A stretch of DNA of 64,000 bases from Croceicoccus naphthovorans (GCF_001028705.1 NZ_CP011772.1:61077-125076); one strand, 5' to 3'; shown: positions 49,375 through 60,056, numbered from the stretch's first letter. The notes: generated from the letters alone by a model not told the origin. Numbers and translations: made by a program.

Positions 49375-50274
49375 TCAGGCCGCCTTGCGTTCAGGGTCCG
49401 CAAGCGCGGGATCGAACTGGCGCAGCCACTGGACCGCCTGCTCGGCCTTGGCCGCGGCATGGAGGATGGCGGTCTTGTCACCGCGCATGATATTGAGCCA
49501 GTGATCGATGTAGGAAGCGTGGCTGTCGTGCAGCTCGTTCGGCAGGCCGTATTCAGCGCAAAGGATCGACTGCGCCAGGCTCGCCACAACTTCCTCGAAA
49601 GCATAGGCCTGATCACCGAAGCGCTTGCCGAACTGGCGATTGAGCCGTTTGGCATGGCCTGAGGCGTGAGATAGCTCATGGCAACGGGTCGAAAAGTACG
49701 CCTCGATTGAATGGAACGCCTGTGGCTGCGGCAGCGTCACCGTGTCTGTCGAAGGCGTGTAATGCGCGCTGCTGCCGCCATGGACGACCCGGATCGGAAT
49801 CGCATCGAGGAAGTCACGCACGCCGGCCGACAGTTCGCCGATGGCTTTGGGGTCCGGTGGCTCCGGGTAGTAGTGCGCCGGCAAGCCATCGATCTGGCTG
49901 GCATTGAACACGTGGTTCCATTTCATGAACCGGATGGTCTTTTCAGTGGTCTCGCCGGTCTGCCGGTCGGTGTCGGTCTTGTGGGCGGTACTGTAGAAGA
50001 CGCTGTAGGAACCGGACTCGCCCTTGCGGACCTGCCCGCCAAGTTCGGCAGCTTGCCTATACGTCATCCAGTAGGGACTGGCGTAGCCGCAGGCCTCGGC
50101 CACCGCCCAAAGGAAAAACGTGTTGATCCCCGTGTAGGGAATCCCGTTGTGTCGCATCGGGCGAGTGCTGGTCGCCGACCAGGGCTTGAGCCACGGCGCG
50201 GTGCCTGCAGCGATCTTCTCGAGGATGAGGTCAGTGATGACCTGCGCAACGTCAGGTCGTGGCTTACGGGTCAT
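49375..50274 (-). CDS. ardC: ArdC-like antirestriction protein
   Basis: ArdC proteins bind single-stranded DNA and protect incoming plasmid DNA from restriction. The 299-residue product has the N-terminal ssDNA-binding domain (ITDLILEKIAAGTAPWLKPW, NGIPYTGINTFFLW, YWMTYRQAAELGGQVRKGE) and a C-terminal zincin-like domain with HELSHASGH near residue 198. A supporting Glu lies in FGDQAYAFEEVVASL. GGGAG precedes the ATG at 50274. It is 82 bp downstream of the ParB-like gene, in the same operon, and the leading-region position is classic for antirestriction genes. Confidence 0.9.
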   Translation of the reverse strand: MTRKPRPDVAQVITDLILEKIAAGTAPWLKPWSATSTRPMRHNGIPYTGINTFFLWAVAEACGYASPYWMTYRQAAELGGQVRKGESGSYSVFYSTAHKTDTDRQTGETTEKTIRFMKWNHVFNASQIDGLPAHYYPEPPDPKAIGELSAGVRDFLDAIPIRVVHGGSSAHYTPSTDTVTLPQPQAFHSIEAYFSTRCHELSHASGHAKRLNRQFGKRFGDQAYAFEEVVASLAQSILCAEYGLPNELHDSHASYIDHWLNIMRGDKTAILHAAAKAEQAVQWLRQFDPALADPERKAA

Positions 50275-50356
50275 GGGTATACTCCCGTGTTGTTGGGGCG
50301 CAAGCCATCCTCGCCCGGCACCTTGGCCAGGCGGGGATAGCAAAGCATTCGGATAA

Positions 50357-52411
50357 TCAGGCGTCGACCGTTTCGCGGACCTCATCGGCGGCATCTGTGA
50401 CGTCCGGTTCGGGCGCTTCGTTCGGAGATTCACCTTCGCCTTCGTCGGGCTGCGCCTCCCCTGCCCCGGTGTCACCCAGCACCCGGAACCGCATCGCCTC
50501 AGGCACCCAGGCCAGCGCTGCCTGCTTGACCTCGGGCGCGACGATGGTCTCACCGGCGAACAGCTTCTTGCAGGATGCGGATAGGTCGCCCTTCTTGGCG
50601 CCCATGAAGATTGCCGCCATGGTCGGTCCGCCCACTTCGGTGACGTGCGCGAGCAGTGTCTGCTTGCTCACCCGGTCGAAGTAGTTGGCCGAGGTGGGCC
50701 GCCAGTGATTGGCGACGTTGATCTCCATCAGCGATGCCAGATGATCGTGGAGTTCGATCGGTTCGGGACCGGACTGGCCGGGTTTGCGCGCCACGCCCAT
50801 GCTCGCTTCGAGCGTACGGGCAACGCACCAGGCCAGCCATGCGGCCTTGGCTTCGTCATCGAGCGCGCTGAACGCGGTGAACCTCTCGACCGTGCGCTCA
50901 TGTTCGGTCCAGGCGGTATCGAGCGTCTCACGCATGTCGGCCATCAGCGTGTGCGCCGGAGACTCCGGATAGCTGGCAAGGTAGAGCGAGGGCGATGGCG
51001 CGCGGATCGTGGTGCCGAGCGCCTGTGCGCCGTAGGTGAGCCCGGCATCGGCAATCGCGAAGATCATGTAATCGAGCGCGATCGCCGGGTTGGCTGCGAG
51101 GTTGACCGAGAGGATGTCGCGGCGCTGCACGGCGAGCTCCTCGACCAGCTTCTGCGAAAGCGGTTTGGGCGCCGATCCGGCATCGCCGCCTCCGTCAGGC
51201 GCACTACCCTCGCCACTGGCGTCGCTGCCACGCGCCTTGCGCTTCTCGAGCGGCTTGTCGCTGTAGAGGCCGTGGGCAATGGCCGGCTCGCCGTTCTCGC
51301 GCACGATGACGAAGCAGCCGAGGTTAGCCTTCATCTCCTCGGGGATCACCGGGGGTTTGTCGTGAAGGGCGTCGTACGCTTCGGTCGCTGCTTCCCAGCG
51401 TGACTGGAAGTCTGCAGCCGCAGTCTCGTCGTCTTCATCAAGGCCGTCGCTTTCGGCTTCGAGGGCGGAGATCGTCTCGAGTAGGCGGTCGGCCTCGGCC
51501 TGTTCCTTGTCGGTAAGCGGGGCGGGTTCGAGATGGACCTGGTGCAGGTCTTCGGTTGCCGCATAGGGCACTCGGCTTTCAAGAACCGGGCGCACCCAGG
51601 CATAGCCCGAAGTCTCGGCGACCTCTGTTGCAAAAGCCTGGAGTTTCTCGCCGGCGATGCGCTGGGCGATTTCGGCGTCGATCCAGGTCTCGTTCGAGTC
51701 CTCGGTGAAGAGATCGCGCTCGATCCGGCCACCCGCAGCGAGGTATTCTGCTTCACCGGCGAGCCTTGCCATCGGCGAGGACGAGCGCACAGCGCTGTGG
51801 GTGATCATGCGCCGGATCGAATCGGGCTGGTTGCCCTGCCAGGAATCGGCCAGTTCGTTCCACACCATCATCTGGCGTTCGTGATTGGGCGTGGTCGCGT
51901 AGGCCTTGGCAACATCGAGCGTGATCTGGCCTTCCTCGAGTGCGGCGAAGATCGGATCGGCGAGATCAGCCAGGCGCAGGCGACCCTCGATGAACCGTCG
52001 CGTGCGGCCGAACCGCTTGGCGATCGCGTCGAGGTCGCTGCCCTCGTTGACGAAGTGCTTGTAAGCGCGGATCTCGTCGGTCGGGGTCATGTCGAGGCGG
52101 ATGACGTTCTCGATCAGCGAAAGTTCGGACTGCTCGGCGCTGTCGGTGTCGATGACCTTGCAAGGCACTTCGTGGGTCTTGGCCACCTTGCCCGCCTCAA
52201 GCAATGCATTGAGCGCGCGCAGCCGCCGGCCGCCGGCGGTGACGTCGAAGAACCCGCGCCTTTTGGCGGGCACCACGATCAGGTTCTGCAGGAGGCCCTT
52301 GGCCTCGATATTGGCGGCAAGCTCCTCGATGAAGAGGTTGCTGTCGTTCTTGCGGACATTGGCCTCGGACAAGCGCAGCTTGCTGAGCGGGATCATCTGG
52401 ATATCGTTCAC
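50357..52411 (-). CDS. Large ParB/Spo0J-like protein of the leading region
   Basis: A 684-residue protein with an N-terminal ParB-type CTPase/nuclease-like domain (MIPLSKLRLSEANVRKNDSN, AGGRRLRALNAL, LSLIENVIRLDMTPTDEIRA) and a helix-turn-helix (IAKRFGRTRRFIEGRLRLAD). The long variable C-terminus ends in an acidic tail. Such proteins are separate from the true partition ParB (here at 60.1 kb) and are common in leading regions, with a role that is unclear. The GTG at 52409-52411 was chosen because GAGGAG lies 7 nt upstream. It is preceded by leader L5 and a solitary iteron copy. Confidence 0.82.
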   Translation of the reverse strand: MNDIQMIPLSKLRLSEANVRKNDSNLFIEELAANIEAKGLLQNLIVVPAKRRGFFDVTAGGRRLRALNALLEAGKVAKTHEVPCKVIDTDSAEQSELSLIENVIRLDMTPTDEIRAYKHFVNEGSDLDAIAKRFGRTRRFIEGRLRLADLADPIFAALEEGQITLDVAKAYATTPNHERQMMVWNELADSWQGNQPDSIRRMITHSAVRSSSPMARLAGEAEYLAAGGRIERDLFTEDSNETWIDAEIAQRIAGEKLQAFATEVAETSGYAWVRPVLESRVPYAATEDLHQVHLEPAPLTDKEQAEADRLLETISALEAESDGLDEDDETAAADFQSRWEAATEAYDALHDKPPVIPEEMKANLGCFVIVRENGEPAIAHGLYSDKPLEKRKARGSDASGEGSAPDGGGDAGSAPKPLSQKLVEELAVQRRDILSVNLAANPAIALDYMIFAIADAGLTYGAQALGTTIRAPSPSLYLASYPESPAHTLMADMRETLDTAWTEHERTVERFTAFSALDDEAKAAWLAWCVARTLEASMGVARKPGQSGPEPIELHDHLASLMEINVANHWRPTSANYFDRVSKQTLLAHVTEVGGPTMAAIFMGAKKGDLSASCKKLFAGETIVAPEVKQAALAWVPEAMRFRVLGDTGAGEAQPDEGEGESPNEAPEPDVTDAADEVRETVDA

Positions 52412-52440
52412 GGGAGGGCTCCTCATGGCCGGAATGGATC

Positions 52441-52494
52441 GAGCCGAACGGCTCAACCCCTCCAACCCCCCTCCCCTTTCGACACTTCAGGAAC
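52441..52494 (-). promoter_or_regulatory. G-tract/hairpin leader L5 with a solitary RepA iteron copy
   Basis: On the minus strand an inverse of CCTTTCGACACTTCAGGAAC (52475-52494) is followed by GGGGAGGGGGGTTGGAGGGG (52476-52457) and a 6-bp GAGCCG/CGGCTC hairpin (52454-52441). The 20-bp sequence is identical to the first repeat unit of the replication origin at 62752-62771. Confidence 0.65.
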
Positions 52495-52586
52495 GAAAGG
52501 GACGCCCGGTTGGCAGCAACGCGGGCGGTGCAGGTCATATTGAGGTTGTGCGGTGGATAGCCCCCGATAGCGAAGTCGTCACATCG

Positions 52587-52961
52587 TCAGGGAAGTTCGA
52601 AAAGCCGAAAGGTCCCGTCCAGGGAGACCTCAAGGACATGATTGACCATCACATCCGACGGGACCCCGCATTCTGTGAGGTATCCAAGGGCTTCCTGCAA
52701 AAGGCGAAGGGCATCATCTCGGCGAGCGCTAGGCAGGATGATAAGACCAGGGTGTATCTCCTCGCGTGCCACCAGCTTGCGGAAATCGATGGCGTTCTCG
52801 GTGACGATGACCCGATCTTCGGCAAGGCAGCGGGAAAGGACAACGTGATCAGGCTCGCCGAGGCGGCCCATGTCTCTTGGATGAATTGCACTATGCTCGC
52901 CCGTTTCAGTGAGAACGCGGGCGAGCAGTGGAGACAGGCACTCGTCGATAAAAAGGTTCAA
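52587..52961 (-). CDS. DUF5615 PIN-like toxin
   Basis: A 124-residue PIN-like protein: NLFIDECLSPLLARVLTETG, DHVVLSRCLAEDRVIVTENAIDF (acidic residues split over two motifs) and HPGLIILPS are the DUF5615 (Mut7-C-like) signature. Members are toxin partners of DUF433 antitoxins. The ATG overlaps the DUF433 stop by 4 bp. It ends 93 bp before the solitary iteron in L5. All acidic positions look intact. Confidence 0.83.
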   Translation of the reverse strand: MNLFIDECLSPLLARVLTETGEHSAIHPRDMGRLGEPDHVVLSRCLAEDRVIVTENAIDFRKLVAREEIHPGLIILPSARRDDALRLLQEALGYLTECGVPSDVMVNHVLEVSLDGTFRLFELP

Positions 52962-53539
52962 GCCGCTTTCGCCCAGGGCCGCCCGCCCGGCCGCCCCACC
53001 AGCGGATGGGTCCGGGCATAAAGCGCGGCAGTCTCAATTGCCTCGCGGCTCAGGTGTGGATTGTCATCGAGAATATCCTCGACACTATCACCACCTTCGA
53101 GCCTGCCAAGAACCGAATAGACTGTCATGCGCGTGCCGCGCAGCACCGGAGTGCCGCCCATGATTTCTGGGTCGGTGACAATGTGGTCTTCGCGCGCCTT
53201 GCTGTAGCGCTCGGCACGTTCGGCGAGATCGGAACCGACGAGCGCGGGAATATCGACGACGACCGCAGGCGCGATTTCGAGCGGCTCGCTCGTCATGCTC
53301 GCCACCGGACGTTCGGAGAGCCTGCGAACAAGATCGCGCTTTGTGGCAAGCGAAAGCGTTACCGGCAGACGCGTGACGATCGCCGCGTAGGGCACAGCGT
53401 GGAGCGGCAGCATGCGCCGCCGCCCGCGCGCCTTGGCGCGAATCCCGGCAAGGACACGCTCTTCGATCGCCTTGTCGACAGACCGCACGGATACATCGGC
53501 AAGAGCCGCCACTTCCCGGGAAGAAAACTGGCCAGTCAT
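52958..53539 (-). CDS. DUF433 antitoxin with N-terminal helix-turn-helix
   Basis: A 193-residue protein. The first 50 residues form a MerR-like helix-turn-helix (FSSREVAALADVSVRSVDKA). The C-terminal part is a DUF433 domain with IVTDPEIMGGTPVLRGTRMT and VEDILDDNPHLSREAIETA. It pairs with the downstream DUF5615 toxin. The ATG at 53539 lies 10 bp from a perfect 12-bp palindrome that probably is its own operator. Confidence 0.83.
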   Translation of the reverse strand: MTGQFSSREVAALADVSVRSVDKAIEERVLAGIRAKARGRRRMLPLHAVPYAAIVTRLPVTLSLATKRDLVRRLSERPVASMTSEPLEIAPAVVVDIPALVGSDLAERAERYSKAREDHIVTDPEIMGGTPVLRGTRMTVYSVLGRLEGGDSVEDILDDNPHLSREAIETAALYARTHPLVGRPGGRPWAKAA

Positions 53540-53548
53540 TTAATTACT

Positions 53549-53560
53549 CCCTAGCTAGGG
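53549..53560. promoter_or_regulatory. Operator-like palindrome of the DUF433/DUF5615 pair
   Basis: CCCTAGCTAGGG is a perfect 12-bp palindrome, 10 bp upstream of the DUF433 start and next to an A+T-rich -10-like region. Position and symmetry fit autoregulation by the antitoxin. Confidence 0.6.
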
Positions 53561-53652
53561 GATAGATATACGCAATTGGCGAATTTTTCAAGGCGCAAGG
53601 ATGCAGGACTCTGCTTTGGTCCCGACCATTTCAGCAGGGTGTACCCACCGGC

Positions 53653-56600
53653 TTAGCCAACGACAGCCTCCAGCACCGCCTCCGCCTTCTCCATCGGCAC
53701 GAACACCCGTGTCTTGTAGGCGATGATCTCGGTGAAGCAGCCCATGGCCTTGAGCCCTGCGATCCTTCCGGGTTCGACATCGGCAATCTCGATCCGCCGC
53801 GCGCCGTTGACCCGTGAGGTGCGGATGGTGAAATTCTTCGGGTGCGGCGCTTTCCATGTGCCGCCGCCAAGTATGGCCTGGACGATCTTGCCGGGATCGA
53901 CCTGGGCCTTGCGAGAAACCCCAAGCCGCTCGAGCGTGGCATCGACGAACAGGTCGTGGACGTGGCGACCGAGCCATGAGGCGCCGGTCTGGTCGACAAT
54001 GCGATTGACCGTTAGGTCTTCCTTGGGGAGCGCGCCCCAGATCGGCAGCAGCAGACCGGTTGCGAGATAGACTGTCTCGGTGACCAGCTGGTTCTCGTCG
54101 GCGGCGTACTCTGCCTGCCAGCGCGCCTCGAAGTCGTCGCGGGCAATATCCTCCCACGCGGATTCGGCGAGCCGTTCGGCGAGGATATACTCGCTGCGCA
54201 AGGGGCGGACGAGTTCGAACCGGCGGATGTAGTTGCCTTCCTCGTCCATGTGCGAGGGCGCAGGAATGCACAGCGCGACCTTGTCCGAGCGGGAGTTGTG
54301 CAGGAACCGCGGATTGTCTTGATGCGCCGCCATCGCCATGACGCGTTCGAGCGAGGTGAGCTTGCGGCGCTGGGTGAGCGAGAGTTCAAGCAGGTGCGAA
54401 GTCGCCCCGGTCACCGGATCGGTACGGATCACCGTGTCGGACAGGACTTCGCAGGTCTCCACTGCAATGGTCTCGACCCCGATGTCGAAGGTGCCAGCTT
54501 CGCGGGCGGTGGCGACCCGGGTTTCGACGAGCGTGAGGAACTCGTCGAAGATCGCATTCTGCACCGCGATCTTCATCGCGAGGATGCGGTTGAGCCAGCG
54601 CTGGATCGGCGGCAGGTTTTCGCTGAGCACACCGTCGCGGTCGGTCAGTTCGAGCCCGCTGATCGTCTCGAACTCCTGCAAGCTGGTGCTTTTGAGCTTG
54701 CCGGTGGCAAGCAGGCAATACCAGTCGTGCAACGCGTGCTTGGCGTAGATGCTCTCAAGATTGTCGGAAGCATCGAACATGCCCTGACCGCCGGTCTGGC
54801 GCTGACCGCGTGTCAGTGCGCCCAGCGCATCGAGGCGGCGAGCGATGGTGCTGGTGAACCGCGCCTCGCCCTTGCAGTCGGTGGTGACCGGGCGGAACAG
54901 TGGCGGGCAGGCCTGATGAGTGCGATGCGTGCGCCCGAGGCCCTGGATTGCCCGGTCGGCGCGCCACCCCGGTTCAAGCAGGAAGTGGACACGGCGCTGC
55001 TGGTTCTTGACGTCGAGACTGGCATGGTAACTGCGCCCGGTGCCGCCAGCGTCGGAGAATACGAGGATGCGCTTGGCTCCGGTCATGAACGCGCTGGTCT
55101 CGGCAAGGTTGGTGCGCGGCGAGCGGCTTTCGAGGCGCTGCTGACCCGAGCCATCGCGCACCAGGCGCTTGGACCGCCCCGTCACTTCGGCCACCGCCGT
55201 GACGCCATAGTGCTCAAGCAAGGCATCGAGCGCAGTCGGGATCGGCGGCATGGCGCAGATATATTCGAGCAGCTCGTCACGTTTTGCCTCGGCCTCGGGG
55301 TTGATAACGGGGTTGCCGGCGTCGTCATACATCGGGCGTGAGCGAACATCGCCGAGTTCGTCGACGTATTCCTCCATCTGGCGGGTTGGGAATGCGCGGC
55401 CAAGGTAGTCGACGACGTATTCCTTGCAGTCGGTTGTTATGTCGAGCGTCTCGCGCTCCGGTTCGAGCTCGTTCAGCCGCCGGTTGAGGATCGATTCCGC
55501 CGTGCTGACCAGCTGCACGACCACGCTTTCATCCTGTGCCAGATGCTCGTCTATCGCGGGATAGATCGATGGCAGCTTCATCGAAAGCAGCACCTGGCTG
55601 AAGAAGCGCTGCTTGGTGCCCTCGAACCGGCTGCGCGCCGCGGCCTTGGCACCGCTGTTCAAGGTGCGATCTTCAAGGCCATCGACAATCCCGGTCAGTT
55701 CGAGCGCGGCTTTGAGGTTCTGGTGGATGATGGTCCAGGCTTGCGAATAGGTGTCGTAGATCTCGATCTGCTCGGGTGTGAGTTCGTGGCGCAGGATGTC
55801 GTATTCGATGCCGGCAAAGCTCAGTGCCCGGGCGAGGTATAGCCTGATGCCTTGAGATCGCGCGCCACCAGTTCCATCGCGGCAATGCCGCCGTCGCGGA
55901 TCTCGCTGATGAACTGCTCGCGCGTAGCAAAGGCTGTGCCCGGCCCCCACAGTCCGAGCCGCACCGCATAGGCGAGATTGTTGACGTCCGAGGCCCCGGT
56001 CGCCGAAGCATAGAGCACGCGGGCGCGCGGCAGAGTGTTCTGCAGCAGCACCCCGGCGATGCCCTGGAGCGAGCCTTCCTTCTGGCCCAGCGCCCCTTCC
56101 CCACCGGCAACACCGCCCATTTCATGGGCCTCGTCGAAAACGATCACGCCCTCGAAGTCAGCGCCTGCCCAGCGCACGATCTGGTCGAGCCGCGTGTCTT
56201 CGACGCGCGATGATCGCAATGTGCCGTAGGCACGAACAGGATGCCCTCGGCGCGGTGATTTCCTCGCCGATCTTCCAGCGCGCAATGTCGAGAATGTCTG
56301 CGGGCAGCCCGCCGATCGCCGACCAGTCGCGCTGCGCGTCCTCGAGCAGCGGTGCATTCTTCGATATCCAGATATGGCGGCGATTGCCCCTGAGCCATTG
56401 GTCGAGGATGCAAGCCGCCGCTTGCCTCCCCTTCCCCGCCCCGGTGCCATCACCGAGAAAGAAGCCGGTGCGATAGAGCTGTCCGTCGGGATCTTCCTTC
56501 AGAGCAACCTCTCCGGCGGGATGGCTGAACCGACCCTGCAGATCGCGAGACCAAGCCTCGCCTGCATAGATGACGGTTTCGAGCTGGGCGGCCGAAAGCA

Positions 56601-57860
56601 GGCGCGCGGTGACCGTACGTTCGGGCAGGTGCGGCACATAGCGGGGCATTGGCGCGGCGATCGAAGCCATGGCGGCAGATTCGACGAGGTGGGTCGGGTG
56701 TTCGCCTGCTTCGGGAAGCACGATCCGAGAGGGCCGGTAATCTGCATAGACCCCGCGTTGTTCGCCCATCGGCGCCGGGTCTCCCAGCACCTCGTAGGAG
56801 ACCGGCCTGACTTCGTTGGTCTGGGCAGCGCGGATGACGACGGGGCGCGCCGGTCCAGCCTTCACTGAACGGAAAAACCCGAGTTTGGCCGCACGGGGAA
56901 CGGCCGACTGCTGCGCTTCGCGCAGTGGCATGCGTGGGGCACCGTAGCAATAGCCGCGAGCAACTCGCCCGCTGACTGGCGGTTGATCGTCGAGACCGCG
57001 CCATCGCCCGCCACCTTGTCGATCACCAGCATTCGCACCGCGATGCCAGTGCCGTGCTTGGCGTAGCCGCCCTTGTCGAGGCGAAGCGAAAGCGCGACGC
57101 GCGCGCCTTGCAGCGAATGGCAGAATGCATCGCCACCTCGCACGGTTGGCGCGAACCAGTCGGGCATGATCGCCACGATCCGGCCGCCGGGCGCAGGAAA
57201 TCGAGCGCGGAACGCAAATGCCGGGCCGCCGTATTGGGATCTTCGCCTCGCGATTGCGAGACCGAGAACGGCGGGTTCATGAGAATAACGCTCGGTCGTT
57301 GCGCACCAGCAAGAAGCGCGGTCAGCTTCGGCGCCATCGTGACGGGTAACGGGTACGCCCGGGAACAGGCCTTCGAGCAGCTCGGCTCGGGTCGGTTCCA
57401 ATTCATTGAGCAAGAGCCGGTCGACATGGGGCTGTGCTAGCATCGCCAGGATACCGGTTCCCGCGCTCGGTTCGAGCAGGACATCGTCGGGTGTCAGGCG
57501 TGCGAGGTGAACCGCGAGCATGGCCAGCGCGGGCGGGGTCGAAAACTGCTGGAAAGCGATCTGGCTCTCGCTGCGCACGGTATGGGTCGGAAGCTCGCGT
57601 GACAGGGCCTCGACGCGCGGATAGATGCAGCCGCGTCGCAACCTCGGATCAGTTCGGGCACGGCTCTCACCACTGCCGCTTCAAGCGCCTCGAAACTGTC
57701 GCGCTGCTGCCAGAATCCGGCGGCATCGGAGCCGCCGCAGGCTTCGGTCATCGCTTCGCTGAGCGCCGCGCGATCGATGGGAATGGCCAACAACAGTTTG
57801 GCGGCAAGCGTACGGGCGGCGGAAAGGATGGCAATCGGCGCGCGAGATCGTGACGGTCAT
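53653..57860 (-). pseudogene. Strawberry-notch-type helicase fused to an N-terminal SAM methylase, frameshifted
   Basis: Joined across frames, this is a protein of about 1400 residues. The N-terminus from ATG 57860 leads to a class I methylase (LEPSAGTGILAML near 57470, MNPPFSV near 57280). The helicase follows: GDGTGAGKGRQAAA near 56450, VIVFDEAHEMGG near 56140, LYASATG near 56010, and the long C-terminal domain open from about 55850 to 53653 (RILVFSDAGGTGRSYHA, IQGLGRTHRTHQ). At least six frame changes occur, all between 57860 and 55840. Homologues are intact leading-region genes thought to modify or remodel incoming DNA. Either sequence errors or decay; errors seem likelier. Confidence 0.8.
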
Positions 57861-57881
57861 GGAGCGGGTCCCCTCAAGGCA

Positions 57882-57935
57882 ATGGGCCGGACTGGCCCAT
57901 CCCCTCCGCCCCCCTCCCTCACCGCTTCAGGAGAT
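57882..57935 (-). promoter_or_regulatory. G-tract/hairpin leader L6 (strawberry-notch gene)
   Basis: On the minus strand CTCCTGAAGCGG (57934-57923) precedes a long tract with GGGAGGGGGGCGGAGGGG (57918-57901). Then come 7-bp ATGGGCC/GGCCCAT arms (57900-57882), and the start at 57860. The tract could form a G-quadruplex. Confidence 0.55.
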
Positions 57936-58763
57936 CGGCCCAGTCGTTCGCGCCGCGCGGAGGCCAACGGGTCTCGATGGCAAGGCCAGACCGGGAGTAG
58001 GCAGCAAGGGCGCGGTTCGCCGCGCGATGCCCTTCCGCATCGTTGTCGGCGAGCAGGATCAGCCGTACAACGGTTCGCGGAATGGTCAGCTGGTGAAACC
58101 GCTTGGCGCCCATGCTGGCCCAGGCCTTGATGCCGACAAGATCGGTGAAGGCTGCTGCGGTCTCGAACCCTTCGCACAGGCCAAGAACGCTCTCAGGTGT
58201 GCCGTTGGTCCATGCAGCCCCGATGGCGCGGCCAAGGCAGAGTTTGGCAGTGCTGGCCCCGGTTCGTGGATCGAGGAATATCCGCTGGATCGCGGCAAGA
58301 TTGCCATCGCGGCGCATCCCGACCAGCAGCGCCGGTTCGAATCGAGCCAGGGCTCCCTGCCCTCTCGGACACCGTGGATGGAAACGCAGGTCCTGGAGTA
58401 CGCCGGCCGATGCCACGAACCTGGCGGACATAGTATTCGGCCAGCGAACCCTCGATGGGACGACCCTCGCGCCAGATTTTGAGGAAGGCGTTTCGCGGAC
58501 CTTGCAGGCGCTCGCTCGATCTTGGCCGGATCGAAATGCGGTATGCGTGTGATTCGGCCGATGGCCCGCAACACGTCCGAGCGGTCGCAACCTGCATGGC
58601 AGGTAACGAGAATTGCGCGATCACCCTGCCGGATCGACAGCGAGGGCGTCCTGTCGGCATGGGCCGGGCAAAGACACATGGCGGTGTTCCCGGACCAGGT
58701 GCCGCCGAGTCGGCTAACCAGGGCTTTCAGCTCGGATGTGGGTCTGTTGCAAGCGAGGGTCAT
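57919..58763 (-). pseudogene. Toprim/zinc-finger (primase-like) protein, frameshifted
   Basis: Joined across three frames this is about 280 residues. The start (MTLACNRPTSELKALVSRLG from ATG 58763) leads into a CHC2-type zinc finger (CLCPAHADRTPSLSI and TCHAGCDRSDVLRAI). The middle (FLKIWREGRPIEGSLAEYYV) is in a second frame. A Toprim domain follows in a third frame, with LCEGFETAAAF (catalytic Glu) and LLADNDAEGH. Such proteins resemble the front half of a DNA primase and could prime synthesis on the incoming strand. Two single-base frame changes break it, near 58500 and 58420. Confidence 0.75.
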
Positions 58764-58766
58764 GCA

Positions 58767-58808
58767 ATCGAAGCACGATCCCCCTCCCCTCACCCCGCTT
58801 CAGGATCG
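58767..58808 (-). promoter_or_regulatory. G-tract/hairpin leader L7 (Toprim gene)
   Basis: On the minus strand CGATCCTGAAGCG (58808-58796) and GGGGTGAGGGGAGGGGG (58796-58780) precede ATCG/CGAT arms (58779-58767). The ATG at 58763 follows at once. The stem is the weakest of the seven. Confidence 0.5.
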
Positions 58809-58881
58809 AATCCCGGCTGGACTGAATGAGATTATGGTTATAGGAGAAAGAAAACGTTCAAGTCTATTTGCTGGGATCAAA

Positions 58882-60056
58882 ATGCATTCAGAAGTCGAGC
58901 GCATAGCAGAAATGGCGCAAACTGGCGAACGCATGATCGAAAGACTGCGACGCCAAGCATTCCTGCCCGAATCGCGCAAGGAGCTTACCGTTCGATTCGG
59001 GATCGCAGAAGCCGCGAGCCTGCTTGGCTGTTCAACGAATCGTATCCGCATGGCTGAAGACGATGGGCGACTGCCTCCTCCCCCGCCAACAGAGAATGGA
59101 CGGCGCCCCGGATACGGGATCAATGATCTGCTTAACATGCGCGAAGTTCTGGGCGCATCTCCCGGCGCGCGCTCCGCTCGATAACCCGGCAATTATTGCT
59201 GTACAGAATTTCAAGGGCGGTGTCGGCAAATCCACTGTGACGACCCACCTTGCGCATTATTTCGCGGTCCAGGGATATCGCGTCCTCGTGGTTGATTGCG
59301 ACAGCCAGGCGACGACAACGACCTTGTTCGGCTTCAATCCGCATTTCAATATCACGCGAGAGCAGACGCTCTATCCATACCTCTCAATCGATCCTACCCA
59401 GACCGACCTTCTCTATGCCGTGCAGAAGACGCCCTGGCCCAACGTTGATCTGATCCCGTCCAATCTCGAACTCTTCGACGTTGAGTATGAGCTGGCCGCA
59501 TCGGTGCCGATGGTGGCAGTGTGCTAGCCTCTCGCTTCCGCAAGTTGAAACAGGGCTTGCAGGACCTTGCCAGGGATTACGATGTCGTGATCCTCGACCC
59601 GCCTCCGGCACTTGGAACTATTTCGCTCGCGGTAATGCAGGCGGCCAATTCACTGATCGTGCCGCTGGCAGCCACGACGCCAGATTTCTGCTCGACCGTG
59701 CAGTTCCTTTCGATGATGGATCAGGTGACCGGGCAACTGGCGGAAGCGGGAATCGTTGTCGATTACGATTTCGTCCGGCTTGTGTTCGAAGTTCGACAGC
59801 AACGATCCGAGCCACGCGATGGTAAGGCGATCATGGAGCAGACCTTCGGCCCTGCCCTGCCCGTTCCAATACTCGAAAGCGCGGAAATCAGCCATGCCGC
59901 ATTGCGCATGATGACGGTTTACGAACTGGAGCGTCCGATCGGCACGGCACGAACGCACAAGCGCTGCAAAGGCAATCTCGATGAAGCTCTCGCCAGGTCG
60001 AAGTTCTCGTGCGTAAAGGCTGGGTGTTGCCTCACCTGCCAGCGAGCAGGAGGTGA
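58882..60056 (+). pseudogene. parA: Plasmid partition ATPase ParA, frameshifted
   Basis: Joined across frames this is a ParA of about 390 residues. A MerR-like helix-turn-helix (LTVRFGIAEAASLLGCSTNR) is followed by a deviant Walker A (VQNFKGGVGKST near 59220) and VLVVDCDSQATTTTLFG. Later come DYDVVILDPPPALG and PLAATTPDFCSTVQFLSMMD. ParA moves plasmid copies apart with ParB. Frame changes occur near 59185, 59515, 59780-59825 (a compensating pair), 59860 and 59980, and the joined frame ends at TGA 60054-60056. An intact ParA should be essential for a large plasmid, so sequence error is the best explanation. The start could also be ATG 58834. Confidence 0.85.
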
